A DNA stretch of 64,000 bases from Triglochin maritima. Lineage: Eukaryota; Streptophyta; Magnoliopsida; Alismatales; Juncaginaceae. Location of the stretch: the NCBI GenBank assembly GCA_963682175.1, contig OY821771.1:26804201-26868200 (forward strand). Reading direction: 5' to 3'. The notes under the pieces were generated by a model. The model was given only the letters and a program-made list of their open reading frames with translations, was not told where the DNA came from and searched no databases. Positions 1-12,600 of the stretch are shown here, one piece after another; the stretch's first letter is position 1, and the number at the start of each line of letters is the position of its first letter. A program made the translations under genes and the position numbers.

Positions 1-574
1 CAGTACAAGTTGATTTTGTTCGTGAATAAAAGAGGTTGTATAAATGTATTTAATTGATCTTCCAAAGAAAATTTCAGCCTTTTTTTACTTTTCTTTTTCC
101 GATTCATATGTCCATTTTTGTCATGTATAGAGCATTAATTCTCTTCAATAAAGTTGAGTATTTGGATTCAAAAAAGTAGTATACTAATTAAATTTTACAT
201 GTTATAAATTTGGGTATGGGTAATTTTTGTAAATTTCACAGCTTGGTAAAGCTTTCTAGCATGATGAGATAAGGGACGATTAACAAATTTCGAGGTTTTT
301 GGAGGGTCCTTATGAAATGATCGTCGATTCGTTTCTATTTTAGACTTTTAGTACATCCGAAATCTGAAATTCTGAATCAGTGGGAATGGCTCACAGTCTG
401 CACTGTCCTGCCCATATCTTCCGCTAAATAATCTCCTCCGTCACAATTAACATTTAACAACCACCACATTCATCGAAACATAACAAACTCATAAGCAACA
501 ACCAAAAGACAGATTATTAGAGTTGGAGAAGGAAGGCACTCACGAGGTGGGATAGCCAGGCGTCAGAAGTCGGA
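1..574 (+). other. SS3 upstream region and probable 5' UTR
   Basis: There is no coding sequence here. The stretch is AT-rich up to about 360 and then changes to a pyrimidine-rich, CA-rich leader typical of a plant 5' UTR (about 420-574). No convincing TATA box at the expected distance could be picked by eye; an AT-rich CTAAATAATC at about 424 is only a weak candidate. The leader runs into a good start context (CGGAATGGAG) at 575. Confidence 0.4.
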
Positions 575-619
575 ATGGAGACCTCTGCTCCCATCCAATC
601 CCGTCCTTTCTTCTCCCAC
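575..619 (+). CDS. SS3: SS3 exon 1, start of transit peptide
   Basis: Fifteen codons from the ATG in a good plant context (G at +4) to a donor CAC|GTATGC. The peptide is Ser/Pro-rich with no acidic residue except Glu2, as expected for a chloroplast transit peptide. This exon is inferred from frame and composition, because transit peptides are not conserved. It joins exon 2 in phase 0. Confidence 0.7.
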
Positions 620-3600
620 GTATGCCGTCAAATCCTACTTTTTTTTTCTTTCCCGTTTTCTCGTCAGTTTCCTTAACTTTAACATCCGGCGGTTTTGTTC
701 GGGGATTAATGTGTTTGAAGTTTGCAGTTTCGGTCCCGTGGTGTTGTTGAATTACGCGATCTTTGACTAATCACGTGCGGTTCTTCGATCCTTGATGTTG
801 TTTCGTTAGTTTTCGAAGGATTTGATGGTGGATGTTTAGCTTTTTGGGTTTTTCGGATTTGGTGTTTGGTTTTATTACCTGTGTATGTGTTGGTTGTTTT
901 GATGCTGCTCCCAAATTCAGTCGTATTCGATGCATCGATTCTCACGATTCCTTGTTTACTTTGGTCATTGTTCTTACGCTGCTCATGTTCCAGTGTTCCT
1001 CGTTGGGGAATAGAGGATTCCCTTGTCGTACCGCCATTGTCAGGTTTCAGTCTCGGATTGCAGCCAGTTCAGGTTTGCATGTTGTTTGTGTTTTCGTAAT
1101 CTGTTTGTTGTGAATTATGTGGTTTTATGATTTTCATCTTGTTTTGTTTCGAAGATCATACGAGGAGACGCCTCAGGAAGAGCTTCAGTCCTAAAACCAG
1201 AAGAAGTCCCAGTAGTCCGAAGGGGTTCGTACCGAAGACTCAGGTTGAAAAAAAAGACCAAAATGATAATGTTGAAAAGAGTCAAAATAGCCCACCATAT
1301 GGAGATGCAAGTTCGGTCAAATCGAATGGCAGGATGAGAAGGAACTTGAACATTTCGGAGGAGCAGCACCAAAGTACTGATGTGGAGGATAGAGGAGACA
1401 GAATACCATTTGTAGGAGACCGTTCCGACGATGTTTCCTACAACAAAATGGAAGTTGGAAGGAATGAGGATGATATTTTAGATATAGCTTTAGGAAGAAC
1501 TGATTTGTTCATCGAGGATGCTGATCCGGTGCAACCAAGTCTGCAAATAAACAAGTCAGGAGCAAATCACTACGTCAATAATGACACTGGGCATATAACT
1601 GCAGTAAAAGAAGTAGAAAACTTCTCTGAGGATCCTATTAAGGAAGATAATGGTGTCGAGGATGGGAAGATCCAAATTAGCCCCGAAGCATACAAACAGA
1701 TGCTGGAGGACCTTGCAGCAGAGAATGCATCAGAGGGAAATAAAATTTTCGTATATCCCAAGGTAGTTAGGCCTGACGAAGGGATTGAAATTTTCTTTAA
1801 TAGGAGCATATCAGCTTTAGCGAATGAACCTGACGTTTTGATAATGGGAGCGTTCAATGACTGGAAGTGGAAATTGTTTACTGAAAGACTGCAGCGATCG
1901 GATCTGAGAGGAGATTGGTGGTCTTGCCAGCTTCACATCCCAAAGCAGGCTTACAAAATAGATTTTGTATTTTTTAATGGAGGAGACGTTTACGAAAACA
2001 ATGAGTCCAAAGATTTCTTTATAGAAATTGAAGGTGGAATGAGCGTGTATGAATTTGAGAATTTCTTACTTGAAGAAAAGACGAGGGAACTTGAGAGACT
2101 TGCTATGGAACAAGCTGAAAGGGAAAGACAGGCTGAAGAATTGCGAAGGAAAGAACAGGAAAATATCGCAAAAGAGGCTGATAAAGCACAGGCAAAAGCG
2201 GAGGTTGAGCTGGAACGAGAATCTTTACATGATGTAATCAGACGTTCTGCAAACTCTGCGGATAATCTATGGCATATTGTACCTAGTAATTTCAAAAGTC
2301 AGGACACCGTAAGATTGTTTTATAACAGGGCCTCTAGTCCCCTTTCTTGTGCTGAGGAGCTCTGGATACATGGAGGTTACAATAATTGGAAAAATGGACT
2401 CTCAATTGTTCAAAGGTTTTCTCCTTCCAAAAGAACGGATGGTGATTGGTGGTTTGCTGATGGTAGGGTAACCTACACTTAAAAATCTGCTTTGGATTGA
2501 GTTCTTGTTAGTTTCGAAATTTTCAAAAACATAAACTTATTGAAATATGCATACTTGAGCATAATGTTTCTTGGAGCATTGCTTCAGATGAGAATTTAAT
2601 TATTTTAATTCATATCAACGATAAAAAAACCCAACATGATCAGTGTTACGTTTGAAAGGGTCTTAAAGTGTAAAATTAGATGTTGATGTTATAGGGTTTT
2701 TGTCAGTTGAGGTTCATTCTACGTAGTACAATTGAGTTACTTTTCTATGAGGTGTTTGAGTTAACATAGTTGTAATTTTCATTTCTAGCTTTTCTCACTT
2801 GGCTACTTGAGGCTTAAATATAATTTGTTCTAAGGTTACCATGGTATCATGTGTTGCTTTTTCTGGAGACATGTTAACTGTTCTCATTAGAAGTTGAAAT
2901 TTGAAGGGATTGACATATTTTGGAAAAATTACCACTAAAAAATGACATAATAGAATAATTGTACATGCTTTCTGGTTATTCTATTTTTCTAGTAAGGTTT
3001 GAGGTCATTTGTATGCATCTTGTTGGAAGGTATAATGCCTAGCTTTTGAATTGCCTTACTGGGCAATCCAGTGGTTCACTGTGTTAGGGAGGGTCACATT
3101 TGAAGTGTATGTAGTTGAAGATTGGGACTTCTTTGCTCGGTCTTATACATTCATACCCATTCTACCCTACTTCGTTAACTTTTATCTTTGGCTATGCAAC
3201 TTTAGCATAAGCTAAAAAGAATTTACGTCTCCTAAGCATGGCATGTTTATAGCTACTAGCTAGAAATTTGGAATAATGATTTTTTTCATGTCTGCCTTAT
3301 TTTTTCCCCTAAATGTTTTGAATGTACAATGCCAAATTTTGGGTCTCTAGACATATTAAGTCAACTTTTTTCCTCAATTTGATTAGAATCTTGTAACCAG
3401 TTAAATGATGTACAACATTTCGCACAGTTGTCATACCAGATCGTACACTTGTTGTGGACTGGGTAATCGCTGATGGACCACCGGAAAAAGCCACTTTATA
3501 TGACAACAACAACTTCCAAGATTTTCACTCTATTGTTCCACATTGCATATCTGAAGAGTTGTACTGGACTGAAGAAGAAAATATTATTTACAACAAACTT

Positions 3601-6600
3601 CAAGAGGAAAGGAGAATGAGAGAGGAAGCCAATCGTAGAAAGGTTGGTTACCATCTTTAATGCCATTATCAGTATTGATTGCAAAAGTTGGAGGGTGCAA
3701 TCTTGACATATTCTTTGTTATGTTTCTGCAGGCTGAGAAAATCGCTCTGAGGAAAGCAGAAACAAAACAGAAAACCATGAAATCCTTTCTGTTGTCTCAA
3801 AAGCATATTTTCTACACCAATCCACTTGATGTAAGAGCGGGAACCAATATTACACTTTTTTACAATCCGGCCTTTACAGTTCTGAATGGAAAATCTGAAA
3901 TATGGTTGACATACTCATTTAACCGTTGGACTCACTGCTCTGGCCCTTTGCCCCCTCAAAAAATGGTACCAGCAGATAACAGCTTCCTCGTTAAAGCATC
4001 TGGTAATTGTCTTGATGTTTTGCATTAGATGTTCTATTGACCTGTTATATTTTTCAAAAGTAGCTTCTAAAATAGAGGTTGGATGCTATATGGTATGTGG
4101 CCAATACATTGAGGAGCATTTTTTCATTGGGTTCTTTTGAATTCTACAATCCATTTGAATTAATTTTAAGTTTTGGTACTCATAGTAGTACCACTTTTTG
4201 TCATCTATCTTGTTACTTGTTTAAACCCATTACTTTTCTTGTTCTAATTTTGATATTCTCGTTATAGCATTCCCTTGTATGTCACGCCCTCCAAATCTAG
4301 TGAAATTGTAACATAGCTTTGCATTAGATTCTTGACAAGGCTCTTCTAGTTATCATACCTTCTTTATGAACTATCTGAAAATCTTTCATAGTACTTTGCT
4401 TTTATTTCTCCTTTTAATGTGTTTCCATATCGTCTTACTTAGATCCCTCCTAAGGTCATGCAGTTGTTCAGCTTAACTCTGTTAGAGTATATAGAAAATT
4501 TTGAAGCTGCTACATGCATTTTTACTCATTACACAAATTATGCGTTTTTTTCAGTTGAAGTCCCGTCGGATGCATATATGATGGATTTTGTCTTGTCTGA
4601 GAAGGAAAGTGGTGGAACATATGACAACAAAAATGGAATGGACTACCACATCCCAGTCAGTGGAGGCACCTGTAGGGAGCCTCCCATGAATATTGTACAT
4701 GTTGCAGTTGAAATGGCACCCATTGCAAAGGTAATATTTTAATCATTTACTACGAAACTATATAACCAAGGCATTTGTAATTTTATTTGATGCCCCTCCT
4801 ATGCCTCTACGTATTTCTCGGAGATGAACATTTTCAGTGCATTGTCCCAATAATTAGCAAAGCATTCGCCATATGTTGGGGGAAAAAACAAGCATGATTA
4901 AGAAATTCAGCTGCTCCTTTGTGTAGGTAGACATTTCTTGTGGATCTTATTCAATGCACAGTTGGTAGTTTGTATTGGAAAATTTTGGTTTTATTTTACC
5001 ACTTTTTTTTGTCCAAGAAAAATGCCACAGCTATATGGTCCATCATGTTAATGTTATATTTCCTTTTAAGAAACCTAGTATCCATCTGCTCAGACAGATA
5101 AAAAAATCCTTCTGTTCAGATCTCAATTGAAGGATATTCTTCATCAGTGACTGGGTTTATCAGCTTCCATTATGTTGACATCACCATGGATCTCCTTGTT
5201 TCTGTTGCTTATGAAAAGAATAACTTTATCTCTTAGGTTGGCGGTCTTGGGGATGTTGTTACAAGCCAGTCCCGTGCTGTTCAGGAATTGGGGCATGATG
5301 TGTCCATTATTCTACCAAAGTATGATTGCATGAACCTTTCCAATGTAAGACTGATACTGCCTAGTTGTGTAAGATTTTTCCTTATTTCACTTCTATATAT
5401 TTTTAAGTACTTGAGTCCCCCTACTACTCTCTCATCACAATCTGATGATAATTGGAAAAAAAAATTGTGCCATCAGCAAAGTTTTTTTTTTTTGCATCTT
5501 GTGTCATTATAACTGGCATTACTCATCCATGTTGCACCTTTGTGGTATTCTATAGTTAATGTTAGACTGGGAAACATGTGTCACTTGTCTAACTCATAGA
5601 TTTTTGTTGAATTTGTTTCTTGATATCGATTAGAAATTGACTCATGCAAAAACCCTGTCAAACTCCCCATGTACTCTGTTATTCTCCCCCAAACAACGGA
5701 AAAAGCCCTCAACCAAAGACTAAGCCTATCTCAACTCATGATTTTCCAGTAAGCAGTAACTGTGATCGTCATATCCATTACAAATCCAAGGACTGCTGGA
5801 AATCCAATTCCAACATCCAGTTTCTTGTAGAAGCACACAAACGACAATAACTTTTGAGAGTGTGAGAGTGGTGGGATTCTGTTGTATTATACTAAAGCAG
5901 TTGGGTTTGGGAGGATTCTATGAAGTATGAACAAGTGATTTCATGATTCAACTGTTTAATCATGAATTTTCAACTGCTGTAATCATCTTCCTTCTAATCT
6001 ATTTATTTTATTTTCTCCAGTCTGGGTTCCAGTAAAAAATTCACAAGAGTCATATTTAGCACCATATTATGACCCAAGGGCCCAAACACAATGAGCACCT
6101 CTTACCCGCATCGGTACTCAATTAATGGACACCTATAAGTCAGATGACTTAATTTTTCACATAGACAAGTTTTTTTTTTCATTAACAACGTTACCCCCAA
6201 AGCCTTTGAAGGGACTCCTACCCTGGGTGGGGTAAGGGAGTTGGATGTTATTATGTTAACAACCTTAACCTTCTAATGGAGTAATTATCCTAAACCCAAT
6301 GCCTGTCCGCTGTTTCATAATTAAAGATTTTTCCAGATTGTTATGTCATTTTTATCTTTTAGTAAAGAGTCATTTTTATCTAGTCTATTATAATCCAAAA
6401 GCCTAATAGTGAATTTTGGAGTCCATAAAGAAAAAAATGTTATCATGATTATATCTTAACAACAAACATGAAGTACTGGCCACATTATGAGTGAAAAAAA
6501 TATTTTTTTTATCCAATTGTCATGAAGCACCGAAGATTAATTGTTTTTTTTATATCAGAAATGACCAATTTCAATTGTAGCCCACATAGACTGCTACATA

Positions 6601-9600
6601 TCATTTAACTTTTCATGAACTAACTTGTTCTTACTCACAATGCTTTCAATTAAATATCATGATTTTTCGACATGAAGGTTAGGGGTCTCCATTGTCATCA
6701 AAGCTTCACTTGGGGTGGAACTGAAATAAAAATTTGGCTTGGGAAGGTGGAAGGCCTTTCTGTTTACTTTTTAGAGCCGCAAAACGGGTAATGCATTGTG
6801 TCTTTTTCTTAGTACATGATTATTATTATTTTTTAGCTGTGTGAGTAGGGTAGACCCAATGCAGTAGAACAAAGAATAATATAAAACCTGAAGCTAGGCA
6901 GGCAATACTACAACAAGGCATTCAGGTACTCATTCTACAATGAATACTATGAAGATGACGTCTATTTAAAAAACTGACTGTATGTCAGACCACAAGTTAG
7001 GGAAGGGCTCCGAGCTTCTAACTACGTACCCATAATTAGTCACAAGTATTTATTTTTAGGTTTATATTAATAGAAATGATTTCATCTCCTTCATAGCTCT
7101 CCCATTGCAACCTATGTTTAAGATACCATCAGACAATTATGCACCAAATGTTTAAGATATTATCCAAAAAAGATGCTTTGATTGGTAAAACTAAGTCATA
7201 AAAACATACCAACCTTTTCTATCTATCAAAGCGTCTTGTTTGGAACTTGGTGATAAACTAACCCCACGAGACTAACAAACTTGGTGATAAACTAACCCCA
7301 CGAGACTAACAAAAACATGGTACTGATTAGGTCACCAAAAGAAGTTGTAGAAGAAATTACTTGAACAATAACACGAAAAAAAGTTGTAACTGCTTTGGAA
7401 GCACAATAATATGGGCTTTCATCTCTCCAAAAACATGGAATCTAGGTATCTGTAATGTGCAATAACAATAATAATATAAAATAGTAATAATGTCTTCTTT
7501 TGTTCCTTGTATGGCTGTATTTTTTCATGAGTTTCCTAAAAAAATATTTTAGTTGTAAACCTTGCAGGAATAAAACTAAATTGCTTTATTGTGACACTTG
7601 TTTCTCTCTTACGGTGATGTTGAATAATTTCACTATAAGATACGTAAGTATTTTTGCTTCTTTAATTGGTTAATCTCTGAATGTCCTCATTCTTCATGAA
7701 TAGTGGCAAACATAATATACTCTGTCTAGTCAAAGACATTTTATAGTTCAAAATATGATACCCCCAGTATCTCCGTCGGACACCAAGTGGTTCGCCCGAG
7801 CTCTTCTATGCGTATTATACGCCATTTCCAGGAAGAATCGGGCCGGAAACAAAACAGGAAGGAGAGGGGAGGTTGAATCGAGTTTTCGAGCACTCGAGGG
7901 CTCCGATTTGAACAAACCCTAAATTTAGAACGCAAAGCAAATCACGACCCAATTCGGTCGTTACTTCTTATTTATACTAATATGTATCCCAGGAAAGGTC
8001 GTTACAACCGAATCTTCTAGTTTGTTACAAAAATTGAACTAAATCGAAACAGAATCGAATTCTCCTAATTTGACAGTTGTCGACGAAGAAGACGGGTGAA
8101 CAGTAATTAACGACCCAAACTAACCAACAGTGGATTTGTTGCTTTGAATCTGGTCCGTTCGATCTGATTCTTGATTAAGTCGCACCCCTCAGATCTTCTT
8201 AAGTCATTCATCTGGAACCATTGGATCACCAGCATAATCGGATCCACGGGTCCGCCCGATTAAGAAGTCATTTTAACGGTTGGTGCTATCAACTCCCCCT
8301 CTCTTAAGCTCAACCTTGTCCTCAAGGTTTATGGTGGGATGTTGGGCTTGAATCTCTTCCCAGTCCTCCCAAGTCGCTTCGTCCTGGCCTTCCCCTGCCC
8401 ATTGTACTAGCACCTGAACTCCAGCACGCTCTCCCTTCCTGAAGACTCTCCTTCCTAGGATAAATTCAGGAGTTTTATCTTGCAGTTCAGTAAGAGGGAT
8501 TGGTTCTTGCTGCATAGCTATGTCTCCATGTTTCTGTTTCAGTAGTGACACATGGAATGTGTATCTTGGACCCCAGAGGAAGCTGGAGTTTGTAAGCAGT
8601 AGCCCCAATCCTTTCTAGGATTTGATATGGGCCGTAGTACTTTAATCCCAACTTAAGTGAAAATCTTCTCTGAGTGGTTTGCTGTCTGTAAGGTTGTAAC
8701 TTTAAAAACACTCATTCCCTCACCTGGTATTCCTTCTCCCTCCTTTTCTTATCTGCCTGAATCTTCATCCTGTTCTGAGCCCTTGTAAGATTCTCCTTGA
8801 GTGTGTTCAACACTTCATCTCTATTTCTCAAGGCTTGATCAACCTTATCAACCTTAGTGGTACCAGGGATGTAGGAGAGGAGAGTGGGGGGTGGTTTACC
8901 ATATAATGCTTCATAAGGAGTCATCTGAATTGCTGAGTGTTTTGAGGAATTGTACCAATATTCTGCCCAGGGTATCCACTCCCTCCATTTCCCCTGCTGA
9001 TGGTGACAGAAACATCTCAAATACGTCTCCAAACTTCTATTAACTACTTTAGTCTGCCCATCTGATTGGGGATGGTATGCTGAACTCAGTTTGAGTTTGG
9101 TTCCTTGTAGTTTGAAGAGCTCTTGCCAAAAGGAGCTGGTGAAAATGGGATCCCTATCACTCACTATGCTCCTGGGAATTCCATGCAATCTAGCCACTTC
9201 CTCCACGAATTTTTGGGCCACCTTGTCAGCAGTATAGGGGTGTTTAAGGGGTATGAAGTGGGAATATTTACTTAACCTGTCCACCACAACTAAAATGCAA
9301 GAAAACCCTTGAGAGTTAGGAAGACCCTCAATGAAATCCATGGATATATCAGTCCATACTTCAGTGGGAATTGGAAGAGGTTGGAGTAACCCAGCTGGAG
9401 AGAGTGTTTCATATTTGCTTTGTTGGCAAATATCAAACTGTCTGATGAAATCCTTGACCTCTGAGGCCATCCCCTTCCAGGAGAAGTTTTGTCTCACCCT
9501 ATGTAGCGTCTTATCAAATCCATCATGACCAGCTGTGGGAGTAGAATGCAATTCTTGCAATACCTTCCTGCTAAGGTGGGTACCTCTCAACAGCTTAATT

Positions 9601-12600
9601 CTCCCTTTATGGAATAACACTCCATCCTTCCATTCATACCTGTCCTTACTCAGACCCCCTGTCTCCTATTTTTCTTTGAGTTTCAAGTAGTCGGGGTCCT
9701 CTCTATAGGTGGTTCTAACTTCATCCACCAAAGAAGTCACCAGGAGAGAGATAGTAGTGAGTGAGAATGCATCAAGCTCTTGTGTAGAGTTCTCCATTAC
9801 TCTGGATAATGCATCAGCAGCTTGGTTGTGGTGTACAGCCTTATATTCGATTTTAAAATCATACCCCATCAACTTGGCCAACCATCTATGCTGGGCTGTG
9901 GTGTGTATCTTCTGCTTCATGAGGTGCTGGAGACTTTGGTGATCTGTTCTGAGGGTGAAAGGCTTGTACATTAAGTATGACTTCCATTTTTGAATGGCAA
10001 ATAGGGCAGCCTCCATTTCCTTCTCATAAATGCTCATTCCTAATTGTCTTCCTTTGAAGGCCTTGCTCACAAAGGAAACGGGCCTTCCTTGCTGCATGAG
10101 AACAGCTCCCATTCCAGCCCCACTAGCATCACACTCCACAATGAATGGCAATGAGAAGTTGGGGAGTGCCAACACAGACGCTGACACCATAGCTTGCTTC
10201 AATGCTCTGAATGCTCCTTCAGCTGCTTCACTCCACTGGAAGGAGTTCTTTTTCAGTAGCTGGGTGAGGGGTCCTGCAATGGTGCCATAATTCTTGACAA
10301 ACTTCCTGTAGTACCCAGTTAACCCCAAAAAACCCCTCAAAGCTTTGGTGGTCTTGGGCACCGGCCAATTCAGCATGCCCTCTATCTTCCTTCCATCCAT
10401 AGCTACTTGCCCTTCTTGTATAATATGCCCTAAGTATTCCACCTGATGGACATCAAACTCACACTTGGGGAACTTCAGGAAGAGCTGGTTCTCTTGAAGT
10501 ATTCTGAAAACCTGACTTAAGTGGGAAAGATGTTGCTGCATGCTGGAGCTATAGATCAGAATGTCATCAAAGAAAACCAGTATGAACTGCCTTAAATAAG
10601 GTTTGAAGATATCATTCATGAGGTTTTGGAAGGTGGAAGGAGCATTAGTCAAGCCAAATGACATTACAACAAACTCATAGTGCCCTTCATGTGTTTTAAA
10701 AGCTGTTTTGTGGATATCTTCTTTCTTCATTCTAATTTGATGGTACCCAACCCTTAGATCTAATTTTGAGAATACCCTAGACCCATGCAATTCATCCAAC
10801 AAATCATCCACCACAGGAATGGGGTACTTGTCCTTGACAGTAGCTTGGTTAAGTACCCTATAATCCACACACATTCTCCAAGATCCATCACGCTTCTTGA
10901 CTAAGAGAATAGTGGATGAGTAGGGGATGTGACTAGGTCTAATGAATCCATTCCCTAAGGCTTCCCGAATTATTTCTTCTATGGCAGTTTTTTGATAGGG
11001 AGGGTATCTATAAGGTGTGAGTGAGATAGGAGTGGTACCTTCCTTTAGGGGGATGGAGTGATCACAATCTCTGATAGGTGGAAGTTGTTTGGGAGTAGCA
11101 AATAGACTCGAGTTCTGATGAAGCAAATTCTTCAACTCAGGAGAGGGTACTGCTTCCAAGGCCTTGAGCACATCTTGTTCTTCAGTGGACAATTTCTTGA
11201 TGGGCTGAGTTTGTAATAGAAAAACTTGCTTGGCCTGCCTTAAGTGCCTCCCCATCTCTTCAGGATTCAGTAAGGACACGGGTGGAATATCACTTCCCAC
11301 CAACTTCCACCACTGATTTTGGTGTCTGAATTCCATGGTGAGGTTGTTGAAGTTCCAGCTGATAGTCCCCAATTGCTTCAGCAAATCCACACCAATGACA
11401 GCATCACAACCCCCCAAAGGCATCACATGGAAGTCCCACGTGAGGTTGAGCTTCTGCAGGACTATAGGAACAGCAACACAATAACCCTCACATCCCACCT
11501 TGTCCCCACTTGCTATTAGTACAGTTCTCTTCTTGGAGGTGTCACACATGAGGTTAGTGGTTCTGACCACCTTAGGATCCAAGAAGCAATGTGTGCTGCC
11601 TGAATCCATGAGGAAGCAGACCCTCCTAGTCTTGATTTGTCCTACCACCATCATGGTAGAGTCCCTCCTGATTCCACTAATTGCCTGGAGTGAGATTTCT
11701 GGTTCTTGTGGCTCTCCTTCCTCCACTTGATCTGGATTTTCTTCCATCTCTTCATTTTCCTCACTTCTGTCCAGGCTGATGAGAAATGTCTTATTGGGGT
11801 CACACACATGATTTCTCGACCTCTTCTCATCACACTTGTAGCATAGCCCCTTGACTCTTCTTCTCATCCTTTCTTGCTCTAGTTCATTAGGAGTGAAGTT
11901 GAGTACCCTTGGGGGTCGAGGCAGCTGAGATGGTTTGGGCCTAGGTGGTTCAGTTGCTGGAATTTTCCCTCTTCTGGTTACTAACTGTGCCTCCCTTTCG
12001 AACAGTCTAGCCAACCTCAAGGCTTCTCTAATGGTCTTTGGCTCCTCCACCCGTACCTTCCTCTCCAAGTCCGTCCTCAGCCCCCCCACAAAGTGGCTCA
12101 AGAGGTGCTTCTCTGGAAGATCATCGATTCTGTTACAAAGATCCTCGAATCGACTTTGGTACTTCTCCAATGATCCTGTCTGCAGGAGGTGTTTCAGAAG
12201 AGCCAGGGGGTCCTCTCCTTGAAGCCCGAACCTTTCGTCCAGGGCCTCCACGAATTGTCCCCATTCCACAGTTTTGGAGTTTCGCCGCATCCATCTGAAC
12301 CACTTCAAAGCCCTCCCTTCCAGATAGAAGCCGGCGAATCGCACCTTCTGAGACTCCGGCGTCCGATGCACATCAAAATACTCTTCCGCCTTGAACACCC
12401 AATCTTGGGGTTCAGTAACTCCGGCATAGGTCGGGAATTGGAGATGGACAGGCTTCACCTGGAAGGACAGGGGGTCGGGTGGTTGAGGACGGCCGATCCA
12501 ACGACCACCATCCTCCGGAGATCTGGATCTCCGGCCCGCCTCCACACGGTCAATCCGATGGTGTACCTTCACAATCTCCTCCTTCAACAAGCTCCGGAAT

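Noticed and set aside
2463..2482. Exon 3 frame ending at a TAA at 2480 might suggest a short SS3.
   Set aside because: The GTAGGG donor at 2463 and exon 4 at 3428 restore the second CBM53 repeat exactly, so the stop is intronic.
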